Made by a program: the position numbers and the translations under genes
In this document: positions 26,625 through 36,050 of the stretch, piece by piece
How the letters are laid out: each line of letters opens with the position of its first letter
Position numbering within the stretch: the first letter of the stretch is position 1
Source: Myxococcales bacterium
GTDB taxonomy: Bacteria; Myxococcota; UBA727; GCA-2721815
Direction of reading: 5' to 3'
DNA: 64,000 nt
Assembly: GCA_002721815.1 (NCBI GenBank)
Contig: PBLQ01000061.1
Span: 195,147-259,146 of the forward strand
Notes under the pieces: generated by a model
Databases searched by the model: none
What the model was told of the DNA's origin: nothing
What the model saw: the letters and a program-made list of their open reading frames with translations, nothing else

Positions 26625-28244
26625 ATGTTAACGGTCAATGAACTTACTCAGAATTTTGGCGCGCAGCTTTTATTTGAAAATGTCAATGCGACTTTTTCAC
26701 CGCAGCGGCGGTATGGCTTAACGGGGCCCAACGGCTCCGGCAAATCCACCTTCATGAAATTTTTAGCAGGTATTGAAGAGCCTGGGCGTGGTTCGGTATC
26801 GCGGCCTCGAAAAACATCTTTCTTGCGTCAAGACCATTATGTTTTTGATGAAAATAATGTGTTGGACACTGTGGTGATGGGCAACCAGCCCCTGTGGACA
26901 GCCATGCAAGAAAAAGAAGAGCTCTTGGCGCGCATGGAGGCGGGCGAGTATACCGAAGAAATGGGTATGCGCTTGGGGGAGCTGGAGGGCGTGATTGCCG
27001 ATGAAGATGGTTATAGCGCTGAAAGCGAAGCCGCGGCCCTTCTCGAAGGACTGGGCATTTTTGCTGCCGATCATCAAAAACTGATGAAAAACTTTTCCGG
27101 GGGAGAAAAGCTTCGGGTGCTTTTGGCCCAGGCGCTTTTTGGTAAGCCTGAATGTTTGTTACTCGATGAGCCCACCAACCACTTGGACATGGATTCTATT
27201 TCTTGGTTGGAGAGCTTTTTACTGACCTACGAAGGCATTTTGGTGGTGATCAGCCACGATCGCCATTTTCTCAATGCAGTGACCACCCACATTGCCGATA
27301 TCGATTATGAAACCATCATCATGTACACGGGCTGTTATGACGATATGGTGCTACAAAAAAGCCAGGTGCGCTCTCGCTTAGAGCAACAAAATGCAGCCAA
27401 AGAAGCAAAAATTGATCAACTCAAAGATTTTGTACAACGCTTTGGGGCAGGGACTCGAGCGAGCCAGGTGCAAAGTCGCAAGAAAGAAATCGCCAAACTC
27501 CAAGTGAACGATTTGAAAAAATCGAACATTCAACGTCCCTTTATCCGTTTTGAAGTGGGTGACAAACCATCGGGAAAAGACGTGTTGCGCGTGGAGGGTT
27601 TGAGTAAGAAATTCAATGATGAAGCCGGCGAAGAGGTTCCCATCTGTGAAAACTTCGACTTCATGATCATGCGTGGTGAGAAAGTGGCCATTTTAGGACC
27701 CTCCGGCATCGGCAAAACCACCTTGATTCGCATGCTCCTAGAGCAACTCGAAAAAGACAAAGGCGATATCAAATGGGGCCACCAAACGCGGGTGGGCTAT
27801 TTTGCACAAGATCACCGCGAGGGCATCCCCGAAGGCCAAGAGCTTTGGGCATGGCTTCACCAGTTTGATGAGAGCGCCGCTCGTGAAGACATTCGCGGCT
27901 TGTTGGGTCGCATGCTCTTTTCGGGCGAAGATGGCAACAAGCACACCCATGTTTTGTCTGGGGGCGAAACGGCACGTCTTCTTTTTGCTAAGCTGATGCT
28001 CAAAAAAGACAATGTATTGATTTTCGACGAGCCCACCAATCACTTGGATCTAGAGAGCATCTCTGCATTGCGTGAAGCCATTCAACATTTCAAAGGCACG
28101 GTGATTTACGTGACCCACGATCGCAACCTCGTGGAGGGCACCGCCAACCGTGTGATTGCCATGGGTAGAAGTGGGGTCATCGATTTTCCAGGCAGCTACG
28201 AAGAGTTCCGCGAGAAAATGGGCGACGTGCGCTTGGACCGTTAA
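26625..28244 (+). CDS. ybiT: ABC-F family ATPase, YbiT-like
   Basis: 539-residue cytoplasmic ATPase with two ABC domains and no membrane part; ABC-F proteins bind the ribosomal E site and modulate translation. The N-terminal domain has GPNGSGKST, FSGGEKLRV and LLDEPTNHLDM. The second has GPSGIGKTT, LSGGETARL and FDEPTNHLDL. The start MLTVNELTQNFG, the segment KLRVLLAQALFGKP and the ending VIDFPGSYEEF follow E. coli YbiT closely from memory. It is intact, unlike the neighbouring divergent paralogue. The second Walker A has Ile in place of the more common Val/Cys before GK. Confidence 0.9.
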   Translation: MLTVNELTQNFGAQLLFENVNATFSPQRRYGLTGPNGSGKSTFMKFLAGIEEPGRGSVSRPRKTSFLRQDHYVFDENNVLDTVVMGNQPLWTAMQEKEELLARMEAGEYTEEMGMRLGELEGVIADEDGYSAESEAAALLEGLGIFAADHQKLMKNFSGGEKLRVLLAQALFGKPECLLLDEPTNHLDMDSISWLESFLLTYEGILVVISHDRHFLNAVTTHIADIDYETIIMYTGCYDDMVLQKSQVRSRLEQQNAAKEAKIDQLKDFVQRFGAGTRASQVQSRKKEIAKLQVNDLKKSNIQRPFIRFEVGDKPSGKDVLRVEGLSKKFNDEAGEEVPICENFDFMIMRGEKVAILGPSGIGKTTLIRMLLEQLEKDKGDIKWGHQTRVGYFAQDHREGIPEGQELWAWLHQFDESAAREDIRGLLGRMLFSGEDGNKHTHVLSGGETARLLFAKLMLKKDNVLIFDEPTNHLDLESISALREAIQHFKGTVIYVTHDRNLVEGTANRVIAMGRSGVIDFPGSYEEFREKMGDVRLDR

Positions 28245-28323
28245 AATCGGGCTGGACCGCAGTCGAAAGGCCTCATGGCGCTCCTGACAATCTCTAGTTA
28301 TTGGAGAAACGTTCGTTTGAATT

Positions 28324-29658
28324 TCACCGGGGAAACTTGTACTCGCCTGTAAGCTCATGCTCTCTGGCATCACTGATTCTTTCAATGGCAGTTTTGAAGT
28401 CTGGGTATCGTTGTAGTAAGCGATCAAAACTCAATTTATCTAAACTATAAATATTGCAAAATTCCAAGGCGCGAACGGTGGCGTTTCGGGGCTGTGCTCT
28501 CAATAATGATGTCTCTCCGAAGAAACTGCCCTCACCCAAAACCGCCATGGTTTCTTTGTTGTTGGCATCTAAAATAGCCACATTGCCTTTACTGATGAAA
28601 AACATGCTGTCACCGGTATCTCCTTTGACCACTACGTTGTCACCCGGCATGTAAACATGAATGTTCAAATGATGAACCACTTCATGATGAAAGTCCGTGC
28701 TGGCCTCTCTAAAGAGAGGGACCTTCGAGATAAGCGGTTTACGCAAAAAGAGCGCCACTTCGGTTTTAAGCGAGTCGGGAAGATCACCGATGACCTCATC
28801 TTCATCATGGTCGAGCCGGTTATCCCAAATGTAGGCATAGTAAGCGCGAATGCGTTTTTCGAGTTGCGGCGGGATATCTCGGTACGCCAAAAAAGCATTC
28901 ACGATGGCCATCTTTTTTGAAAAATCGATTTTCGCAGTGTCGATATTCCCTAGGAAGTTGGCCAGGTTGGCAATGACGTAGCCATAGGTTCCCACACCTA
29001 CGATCATCACAAACATGGCATAAATGATTTGAATGTTGGAGGTGGGGGTGATGTCGCCATAGCCAACAGTCGTCATCGTGGTGAACACCCAATAGATGGC
29101 TTGGAGATAAGTGCGAACCAAATCATCTTTGAGAGGGGCAGTATCTAAAGCAATCCAACCACATGCGATCCAATGGGCGGCAAAGAAGATGAGAAAGAAA
29201 AATAACAGCATTCTAAAAACACTGGGATTGAGGTTCAGCACATCCCGCCATTTACGAATCAGCGGTACCATTTTCGCAAGTTTGAGAAGCCGGGTGAGTC
29301 GAATTAAACGTATGGCTTTCACGCCATGGGTGGCGTCTAAGGGGAGTCCCGTCAAAAACCAGCCGAAGGGAAAGGCTGCGATGAAGTCAACCGTGAACCA
29401 TGTCTTGACATATTTGAGGTTCAATGGGTGTTTTTTGGGCAGATGTGCCTCATTCCCAGAGGCGACAGGAATGAGATTGATCAGGACATCAAGGGTGAAA
29501 AAAAGCGTTAAAACTAAATCCATGGCGAAAACAAAATTAGATTCGGGGTACTGCAGCACCAAACGCAATGGAATTTCAATGCCGGCCACGATGGCCAGAA
29601 ACATGATCCAGGCATCCCAAACATCTTTGTATTTACTGTCGCGAATAAAATAGAGCAT
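28324..29658 (-). CDS. cyclic-nucleotide-gated, voltage-sensor-type potassium channel
   Basis: 444 residues with the full six-helix plan of HCN/CNG/EAG-type channels: S1 (about 17-35), S2 and S3, an S4 with spaced basic residues (AIRLIRLTRLLKLAKMVPLI, 115-134), S5, and a pore with filter TVGYGD (197-202), predicting K+ selectivity. A C-linker follows, then a cyclic-nucleotide-binding domain with the phosphate-binding cassette GSFFGETSLLRAQPRNATVRA split around the key Glu and Arg. AGGAG lies upstream of the start, somewhat distant. It is convergent with the ABC-F gene; the divergent neighbour is an oxygenase-like gene. Confidence 0.92.
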   Translation of the reverse strand: MLYFIRDSKYKDVWDAWIMFLAIVAGIEIPLRLVLQYPESNFVFAMDLVLTLFFTLDVLINLIPVASGNEAHLPKKHPLNLKYVKTWFTVDFIAAFPFGWFLTGLPLDATHGVKAIRLIRLTRLLKLAKMVPLIRKWRDVLNLNPSVFRMLLFFFLIFFAAHWIACGWIALDTAPLKDDLVRTYLQAIYWVFTTMTTVGYGDITPTSNIQIIYAMFVMIVGVGTYGYVIANLANFLGNIDTAKIDFSKKMAIVNAFLAYRDIPPQLEKRIRAYYAYIWDNRLDHDEDEVIGDLPDSLKTEVALFLRKPLISKVPLFREASTDFHHEVVHHLNIHVYMPGDNVVVKGDTGDSMFFISKGNVAILDANNKETMAVLGEGSFFGETSLLRAQPRNATVRALEFCNIYSLDKLSFDRLLQRYPDFKTAIERISDAREHELTGEYKFPR

Positions 29659-29931
29659 GGACTTGGTCCACTCCTGTGATCCATGAGTTTGAACAGATTT
29701 TACCTGTCCCCAATGAGAGACGAAAGATTTTGACCGTGATTTGACGGCTCCAGAACCCTAAAAAAAACTCTAGATTACAGGCACTTAATGGTTTCATGTG
29801 CGTGCGAGGGGGAAACAGCGATGCTGATCACACATTCAAGGTCGTGCGGTAGAACGTCAAAAACTCTTTTTTCAATGCGGTTTTGAGATGTAGAGTGGAT
29901 TGTTCATGGCCCCGCATGTATCGGTTTCAAG

Positions 29932-30705
29932 ATGAAGATACCCCAGGATCGCGCAACTTCAATCAGAGAGAAATTACGGTTTCATCGTATGGAACGGTCT
30001 GTCTTTAATGCCTCTTATGTTTCAGAGGTTATTGAAGGGTTAACCGCCACTGAATGGATTTCCGAAAATGTGTTGACCGACGGGTTTTTGGGGACGCAAG
30101 GTTTTAGTCTGCAATTCACGCGAGAGGGCATTTCCAAAGTTAGAGCGCGTTTACCGGTATTAAACCAGTACCTCGATCTCATTGAGGGCTCGACAGGCTT
30201 ATTGGCGCTACGCCCGTCATGGCACCGCTGGTTAAAACCTACCAATGACCCAAAACCCAACGCATTTTATCTGAACTTTCTCGAGGTCCCAGTGGGCGAT
30301 TGCGTCAACCCCCATGTGGATGGAACCCTTTCGCTCAAGCATGGTTTCTCCTGGTCGCCACCCATTTTCAATACGGTGATGTATTTGAGGGTATTACCGA
30401 ACAGTGCGCGTTTTGCTTTGCGGTTGCCAGGAAAAAGCCCAAAGTACTTTGAGGAGCAGGATGGTGATGTCTTATATTTTCGAGGCGATTGCATCCATTC
30501 CCTGGACAGATTGGGTGAAGATTTTGTTGACCCAGGTGATCATCGCACCCGGCTGTCCTTGGTGTGTGAACAGTATTATTTTTCAGAAGAAATGCTGACC
30601 AAAGTACCATTGATGAAACTGGAATCGAAGGATGCATTTAAACGCGTTTTAGAAAAAAGGCAGCAACAGGGAATTGAGAAAGACGAGGTTGATATTCTGA
30701 TCTAA
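29932..30705 (+). CDS. putative 2-oxoglutarate/Fe(II)-dependent oxygenase
   Basis: 257 residues, soluble, no signal peptide. The facial triad of a double-stranded beta-helix oxygenase is visible: His128-x-Asp130 (NPHVDGTLS), a distal His189 (RGDCIHSLD) and a candidate 2-oxoglutarate-binding Arg205 or Arg207 (HRTRLSLV), with DGDVLYF forming the strand before the distal His. Spacing fits the superfamily, but I cannot name a subfamily or substrate. The ATG has no strong ribosome site. About 270 bp upstream is free of genes and separates it from the divergent channel gene. Confidence 0.6.
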   Translation: MKIPQDRATSIREKLRFHRMERSVFNASYVSEVIEGLTATEWISENVLTDGFLGTQGFSLQFTREGISKVRARLPVLNQYLDLIEGSTGLLALRPSWHRWLKPTNDPKPNAFYLNFLEVPVGDCVNPHVDGTLSLKHGFSWSPPIFNTVMYLRVLPNSARFALRLPGKSPKYFEEQDGDVLYFRGDCIHSLDRLGEDFVDPGDHRTRLSLVCEQYYFSEEMLTKVPLMKLESKDAFKRVLEKRQQQGIEKDEVDILI

Positions 30706-30802
30706 TCAAAGTGGGGGAGCCGTTGTTGTTCATGTTGGCCTTATACCAAAAGGCGCCGGCACATGCAGTCTGTTGGGATGAACGCTTGCGGCAGGGGGAG
30801 TG

Positions 30803-31573
30803 TTAGCGTTTTATTTCGCGTTGGCCAGAGCTGTGATTGCGATGGTTGACATTGGCGCGCGTTAGTCTTTGGGCCAGTATTTTAGAAAGGTTACGAAATA
30901 AGAATAATCCGATTTCGGGGTCCAAATCAAAAACTGTGAGCAAAGTGTCGGGGTCCCAAACTTTAAATGTTGAGAGCCGAACCGCCGTAACGGTTGCAGA
31001 TCGGGGGTGGTCACTCACCAATGCCATTTCTCCAAACGCAGTGCCGGCCCCCAAAGAAGCCATGGTCCTTCCTGCTTGCGAAATTTCACAACGACCCATT
31101 TGCAGTAAGAAGAGTGTTTGTTCTTTTGCGCCTTCTTCAAATACCACGTCACCAGAATCAAGGGTGAGTGTATCGGCCTGGTGGAGCAGAATTTTGATTT
31201 GATTGTCATTCATCCCTCGGAACAAAGCAACGTGCTTAAAGTCATCAATGGTCATGACCTTGCCTTTGGCCCAACTTTTGTCTTTAACCAGCGGTTTTGG
31301 TTCGGATGGAGGTGATGATGATGTTGCGGCCTTTTGTTGTTGTGGAAGCACAGGCGCGGGGGAGGCGCCAGTTGTTGTCTGGGAAGGCATTGGCGCTGGT
31401 GGGCTTGGCGTTGCAGCAGGAGGGGGTGGCACTGCTGCTTTGGGCGGCGGCGGTGGTGGGGGAGACTTCGCAACTGGGGCTGGCGTTGGTTGGGTTTCTT
31501 TTGGGGGTTTAAGTGCATCTTTGTAAGACACGATATTGAAACCGCTCGGCGTACCGCCTTTTCTGGTGGCCAT
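30803..31573 (-). CDS. cyclic nucleotide-binding domain protein with Pro-rich linker
   Basis: About 256 residues from the ATG at 31573, supported by aagggg upstream (a longer frame exists to 31651). A short N-terminal segment (MATRKGGTPSGFNIVSYKDA) is followed by a Pro/Ala-rich disordered linker (about 25-85) and a CNBD: FRGMNDNQIKILLHQADTL, GDVVFEEGAKEQTLF, FGEMALVSDHPRSATVTA. The phosphate-binding cassette keeps Glu and Arg. There is no DNA-binding helix-turn-helix after the domain, so it is not a CRP-type regulator; it is more like a sensor or adaptor. Confidence 0.82.
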   Translation of the reverse strand: MATRKGGTPSGFNIVSYKDALKPPKETQPTPAPVAKSPPPPPPPKAAVPPPPAATPSPPAPMPSQTTTGASPAPVLPQQQKAATSSSPPSEPKPLVKDKSWAKGKVMTIDDFKHVALFRGMNDNQIKILLHQADTLTLDSGDVVFEEGAKEQTLFLLQMGRCEISQAGRTMASLGAGTAFGEMALVSDHPRSATVTAVRLSTFKVWDPDTLLTVFDLDPEIGLFLFRNLSKILAQRLTRANVNHRNHSSGQREIKR

Positions 31574-31754
31574 GTTTTCCCCTTGAAGGTGTTGAGACAG
31601 CCTAGAGTTTAATCTGTGCCCGGTTGGAAAACAAGTGAATGCCCTGGCCAAATTAATCCAGAAAACCGGTCAAGAGCGCGGAAAAGTAGATTCAACGGGC
31701 TTTAGGCAAAGGGGGCGCTTGGTGTCGGTATGCCCCATGACCCACAGACTTGGT

Positions 31755-34235
31755 TTATTCGGGACTGTAAGCCGTAGGCAACCGGTCAACGATGGGGTGG
31801 TCATTGTCATCGCCAATGGTTTCAGGGCCCCAACATCTTAACTTGTTGTCATCACGAATGGCACAGGCTGCGCTGGAGCCCATGGTTAGGTTCCAGTAGG
31901 TATCAGTCGTCGTAGGTACGGTGGTCAGGGCAGCGCTATTTCCCCAGCAGTGGACGGTGCCGTCCGTTTTCAAACCGCAGTTCTCAAAGTCTGCGCCACC
32001 GACTTTGACGAAGGCCCCATCGGGATTCCCCACATCCACAAAACCCCAGCATTTCAATTCTTGTGCATCCGAGACGGCGCACATGTGGTTATACGCCATG
32101 GCAAATTCCATAATGGCGCCCATGCCATCGGGTGCGTCATCCAAAAAGGTTTCGCCTTGGCCCCAGCACCTTAATTCACCGGTCGCGGTCAAACCGCATC
32201 CACTGTAACCTGCCACTTGCACATCCACGAAAGGCCCGTCAGGAATAGAGTTGTAAAAAGCGTCCCAGCTCACCTGGTTATCGGGGCTGTTGCCATCATC
32301 GCCTTTGCCCCAACAGTGAAGGTCGCCATCTCTTTTGAGCCCACAGTTAAAGTAGTCATCGCTGGCCACCCGCCAAAAGGACCCTTCTGGATTGATGGCT
32401 TGTCCAAATTCGGGTTCTTCATTGGTTTTGGTTTTGCCCAAGCCCCAGCATTTGATGGCCCCTTCAGCTGTGACTGCGCATCCGTGAAACCTACCCAGAC
32501 TCACATGGGTGGCATTGCTTGGCGCACCCTCTACAGATTCAGGGCAAGCGTTGGGAGTGGCACAGGCACTGGCTTCGGTATCGCCCCAGCATTCTAAATC
32601 TCCTGACAAAGGAAGCACACAGGCGTCATAATGCGCCAAATACACCTGGAAGTCACAGGCATCTCCAATGTCATTGGCATTGAGGTCGGTCTGGTTTCTG
32701 GTTGGAAGGTTGGGACATGAATCGCAAACGTCGCCCATTAAATCGTTGTCTGTGTCTGCTTGCTCTGGGTTGATGTCCTCGATGCAATTATCGCAAACAT
32801 CGCCCACGTTGTCATTATCCGAGTCTGATTGGTCATTATTAGAAACCTCCACGCAGTTGTCTGTATCGTCACATATGCCATCGGCATCCGTGTCGCCCGT
32901 GGCTGAATAGGGGCACGTATCGCAGAGGTCACCCATTCCATCGTTATCACTATCGGCTTGATCGGGGTTTGGGGTCCCATTGCAGTTGTCGCAAGCATCA
33001 CCGGCATTGTCCATATCGATATCTGCTTGGTCCTCGTTGGACGTGAGGTCACAGTTATCGCAAGCGTCCCCTAAGGTGTCCCCATCATTGTTGGCCTGGT
33101 CTGGATTGTGGACATCGATACAGTTGTCCACGTCATTGCAGATACCATCATCGTCGCTATCAGTGGATACGCCATTTTCAGGGGGACAAGCCTCGCAGAT
33201 GTCACCGATGCCATTGTTATCGGTGTCCTCCTGATCATTGTTGGCATCGTTCACGCAATTATCTTCATTGTCACAAATTCCATCCGAGTCAGTGTCTCCA
33301 GTGGCAGAGTTGGGGCAGGCATCGCAGACATCGCCTTGGCCATCACTGTCTGCATCGGCTTGATCGGGGTTGGCGTCTTGATCGCAATTGTCAGCGCTTT
33401 CACAAATACCGTCTTCATCTTGGTCATTGAGTGTATCGGCAGGGCAGGGATCGCACACATTCCCCAAACCGTCACCATCGGCATCCACTTGATCGGGGTT
33501 TGCATCTTGGGGACAGTTGTCATCTTCACAAATGCCATCATTGTCTGGATCGTTCAGCGGATCGTCTGGGCAAGGGTCTTCATCGTCAGGCAAACCGTCG
33601 TCATCTCGATCGGGTGGCGCGGGGGTGTTGCCTTCATCTTCATTGCAACGTCCGGTTTCTTCGTTGCACCCACTTTCACACTCCACGGTGCGCGCATGGT
33701 ATTGACACTGATCATCGACACAAGTGCCCCGGTTATCATAGAGCAATAAGGTCGTTTCGGTGAGACAGACAGATTCGGGTGGGTTATCGCATTCACCACA
33801 GATGGTTGGATCGATACCTTCTCCATTCAAGGTTATCGTTTGGCCATCTTCGTTGCGCGAGTTACTCTCCAAGGTGAGTACGGTTTGATAAGACTGAATC
33901 TCCGTGGGTTTGAAGCGCACGTAGATGAGGGCAGAGTCTTCGGACAAAACAGACAGCTGGGTTGTGTCGGTGGAGAAAACCGAGTTGTTTTCAGAAAAAG
34001 AAATGCCAGTGATTTCGAGTTTTTGTTGCCCAGAGTTTAATATGCGAATGGATCGAATGGCTTCTGTGCCCACCGGAACCTCGCCGAATTCGAGCAGTTC
34101 GGTGTTGGCCACCAATAAGGGTGGGGTTTGCCGTGAGATGACATCGCCGTCTGGACAACCCGTACCAAAGACACCTGTGACGGGGATCGTGACGATCGCC
34201 AAGATTTTAAGAATATTGGGATGAAATACATTCAT
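31755..34235 (-). CDS. secreted TSP3-repeat and RCC1-like repeat protein
   Basis: 826 residues. The N-terminal signal ends in a weak lipobox (FGTGC, Cys27). Residues about 45-135 form an ASH/choice-of-anchor-D-like beta domain (LEFGEVPVGTEAIRSIRI). A Cys-rich segment (146-197) leads to a calcium-binding thrombospondin type 3 array (about 209-528) of D-x-D-x-DG-type units. Residues 530-815 hold seven units of the pattern C-x-L-x(4-5)-G-x-L-x-CWG, resembling bacterial RCC1-type propellers (for example GCGLTATGELRCWG). It is probably anchored at the outer surface. The function is unknown; adhesion or matrix binding is inference. It diverges from another Asp-Ala-Gly lipoprotein gene. Confidence 0.8.
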   Translation of the reverse strand: MNVFHPNILKILAIVTIPVTGVFGTGCPDGDVISRQTPPLLVANTELLEFGEVPVGTEAIRSIRILNSGQQKLEITGISFSENNSVFSTDTTQLSVLSEDSALIYVRFKPTEIQSYQTVLTLESNSRNEDGQTITLNGEGIDPTICGECDNPPESVCLTETTLLLYDNRGTCVDDQCQYHARTVECESGCNEETGRCNEDEGNTPAPPDRDDDGLPDDEDPCPDDPLNDPDNDGICEDDNCPQDANPDQVDADGDGLGNVCDPCPADTLNDQDEDGICESADNCDQDANPDQADADSDGQGDVCDACPNSATGDTDSDGICDNEDNCVNDANNDQEDTDNNGIGDICEACPPENGVSTDSDDDGICNDVDNCIDVHNPDQANNDGDTLGDACDNCDLTSNEDQADIDMDNAGDACDNCNGTPNPDQADSDNDGMGDLCDTCPYSATGDTDADGICDDTDNCVEVSNNDQSDSDNDNVGDVCDNCIEDINPEQADTDNDLMGDVCDSCPNLPTRNQTDLNANDIGDACDFQVYLAHYDACVLPLSGDLECWGDTEASACATPNACPESVEGAPSNATHVSLGRFHGCAVTAEGAIKCWGLGKTKTNEEPEFGQAINPEGSFWRVASDDYFNCGLKRDGDLHCWGKGDDGNSPDNQVSWDAFYNSIPDGPFVDVQVAGYSGCGLTATGELRCWGQGETFLDDAPDGMGAIMEFAMAYNHMCAVSDAQELKCWGFVDVGNPDGAFVKVGGADFENCGLKTDGTVHCWGNSAALTTVPTTTDTYWNLTMGSSAACAIRDDNKLRCWGPETIGDDNDHPIVDRLPTAYSPE
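32652..33611 (-). repeat. thrombospondin type 3 repeat array (coding)
   Basis: About 960 bp encoding a dozen TSP3 units (Asp-rich, with recurring NCPDxxNPDQ-like and GDxCD segments) that should fold around many Ca2+ ions. The repeats produce long spurious hydrophobic frames on the opposite strand. Confidence 0.85.
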
Positions 34236-34286
34236 TTGAACTCCTGAAGGCAGACCAATCTTTAAAAGAACTGTTACCTCATTCTA

Positions 34287-34320
34287 GGCCCAGGGTAACG
34301 CATATCACGGCCCTGGTGCC
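34287..34320. promoter_or_regulatory. inverted repeat in divergent intergenic region
   Basis: ggcccaggg pairs with ccctggtgcc (9 bp, one bulged base) around a 15-base loop. It lies 52-85 nt upstream of the TSP3/RCC1 gene start, so it may be a 5' UTR hairpin or an operator. No convincing -35/-10 pair is seen for either divergent gene. Confidence 0.35.
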
Positions 34321-34437
34321 ATTATTGTTTCGGGGTATTATATGGTAGGGAAAGGTAGGACTTAGAGGTTTACAATGGGTTCACTTGACGCTGGTGACCC
34401 CACCCAATTACCGTTATGATTGCCAACTCAACCATGA

Positions 34438-36009
34438 ATGGACAATCGAATGAAAACCGTGCTCAGCTTTTGTTTGCTGCTTCCCCTGTGCTTGTTGACC
34501 GCGTGCCCTCCAGATGTACCGCCGCCCAAAGACGATGAAAAGGAACAGCCCGAGCCAGATCCTGATCCACTTCCATCGGCCGACGCTGGCAACACCGAAC
34601 CCACTCAGTCCGTGGATGCAGGCGGTGACCCTTCTCCTGTCACAGCGGATGCCGGCACGCCCACCACACCGGATACGGAGGACGCCGGCACGGCTGCGTC
34701 GCCTGTGACTGATGATGCCGGCACGGCTGCGCCGCCTGTGACTGAGGACGCCGGCACGGCTGCGCCGCCTGTGACTGATGATGCCGGTACCACTGCGCCA
34801 CCTGTGACGGAAGATGCCGGAACGAGCATCGGGCCTGGCTCGGAAGATGCGGGTACCACCGTGGCAAACGAGCCCGCAGATGCGGGCGTGACCGACCTTG
34901 CGGAAGAAGATGCGGGGACACCGACGTGCCCGAACGGCACCACTGGCGATGGAATTGATTGTACTGACATCAACGAATGCAATGACAATAATGGCGGCTG
35001 TTATGCCAATGCATCGTGCACCAATGCCGCTGTTTCTGGTGATGCGCCTTCTTGTGAATGCAACGCAGGTTATGAGGGTAACGGTCAAGAATGCACAGAC
35101 ATCGATGAGTGTGCGACCAACAATGGTGGTTGCCCCTCTAATGCCACCTGTACCGATGCCGACACAGCCGGCGTGGCGCCTCTATGCACGTGCAATACGG
35201 GTTACACCGAAGACATCATGGGCAATTGTAAACCTGATGCCTTGGATTGGGATGTAGAATACACCGACACCAATCACAGTATTTTTATTCTCAACACCGC
35301 TTTAGACGGTATTGCTCAAGTTGAAGCCGGTGATTATATTGGCGTGTTTTACGCCCGTGAGAACCACTTCTTGGGTTGTGGCGCCTTCACTGAATGGAAT
35401 GGCGAAACCACCATGCTCGCAGCCCAAGGTGAAGAGCTGGGTGACGTAGAAAATGATGGTGGTGTGGCTGCCGGTGTGGTTGCAGGTGGCTTTGAAGTGG
35501 GTGAAGAATTTCATTGGGTCTTTTGGGATGCATCGTCAGGAAATACATTTTCGCTGATCCCTATTTTTGACGCGACATCACCAAACGGCAACTCTTTTGT
35601 TCCCAATGGCATTTCCCAAGTCGTGGGTTTTGAATCTCCAAATCCTGGATGGATTGCCGAGATCACTGATAACAATCACAGTGTCTTCATTAAGGATACC
35701 GCTTTCGATAATTGGCCTGAAATTAAACCTGGCGATTATGTCGGCGTTTTCTTTGAAGACAGTTCGTCTGAGCCACAATGCGGCGGCCTGGTGAAATGGG
35801 AAGGCGCCTTTACACAGATTCCCGCCTACGGCGCAGAGGGGACTGGGATTGTTGAAGGATTTGCAGTCGGTGAAACCTTTCAGTGGCGGGTTTGGGATGC
35901 CTCGGCCAATGCATTTCACGAAGCGACAGCGACCTATGCCGCTGCTGGTCAAGATGTTTATGCGCCTAATGGCTTATCGTTTGTCGACGAATTAGTAGCT
36001 ACACCATAA
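34438..36009 (+). CDS. lipoprotein with Asp-Ala-Gly spacer, EGF domains and a duplicated module
   Basis: 523 residues. The signal peptide ends in the lipobox LLTAC; the start may be ATG 34438 or 34450. A disordered Pro/Asp region and five 11-residue D-A-G-T repeats (about 80-135) form a stalk, followed by two calcium-binding EGF-like domains ([12 protein letters not shown] and [12 protein letters not shown]). Two copies of a roughly 110-residue module follow: [10 protein letters not shown] then [12 protein letters not shown] and W, repeated as [22 protein letters not shown] and W. Such modules occur in secreted proteins of Bacteroidota and Myxococcota; function unknown. It is followed 41 nt later by another EGF protein gene. 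Confidence 0.75.
   Translation: MDNRMKTVLSFCLLLPLCLLTACPPDVPPPKDDEKEQPEPDPDPLPSADAGNTEPTQSVDAGGDPSPVTADAGTPTTPDTEDAGTAASPVTDDAGTAAPPVTEDAGTAAPPVTDDAGTTAPPVTEDAGTSIGPGSEDAGTTVANEPADAGVTDLAEEDAGTPTCPNGTTGDGIDCTDINECNDNNGGCYANASCTNAAVSGDAPSCECNAGYEGNGQECTDIDECATNNGGCPSNATCTDADTAGVAPLCTCNTGYTEDIMGNCKPDALDWDVEYTDTNHSIFILNTALDGIAQVEAGDYIGVFYARENHFLGCGAFTEWNGETTMLAAQGEELGDVENDGGVAAGVVAGGFEVGEEFHWVFWDASSGNTFSLIPIFDATSPNGNSFVPNGISQVVGFESPNPGWIAEITDNNHSVFIKDTAFDNWPEIKPGDYVGVFFEDSSSEPQCGGLVKWEGAFTQIPAYGAEGTGIVEGFAVGETFQWRVWDASANAFHEATATYAAAGQDVYAPNGLSFVDELVATP
34678..34842 (+). repeat. 33-bp tandem repeats encoding Asp-Ala-Gly spacer
   Basis: Five consecutive 33-bp units encode (E/D)DAGT-x(6), for example [22 protein letters not shown]. 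Units 2-4 are nearly identical at DNA level, so copy number is likely to vary between strains. Confidence 0.85.
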
Positions 36010-36050
36010 TCAAACGGGGCAACAAAGAGACATTAAGAGAGGGTTCCGTC

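Noticed and set aside
32652..33611. Possible CRISPR-like direct repeat array
   Set aside because: The periodic DNA is coding for TSP3 units, with no constant repeat and variable spacer pattern, and no cas genes nearby.
33108..33749. 213-codon hydrophobic plus-strand frame that looks like a multi-helix membrane protein
   Set aside because: It is the antisense shadow of the Asp-rich TSP3 repeats; Asp codons read backwards give Ile/Val. It has no ribosome site and lies wholly within a well-supported gene.
34414..35088. 224-codon minus-strand frame rich in Arg, Gly and Ile
   Set aside because: Antisense to the Asp-Ala-Gly repeats and EGF domains of the lipoprotein gene; the repeats cause its low complexity.
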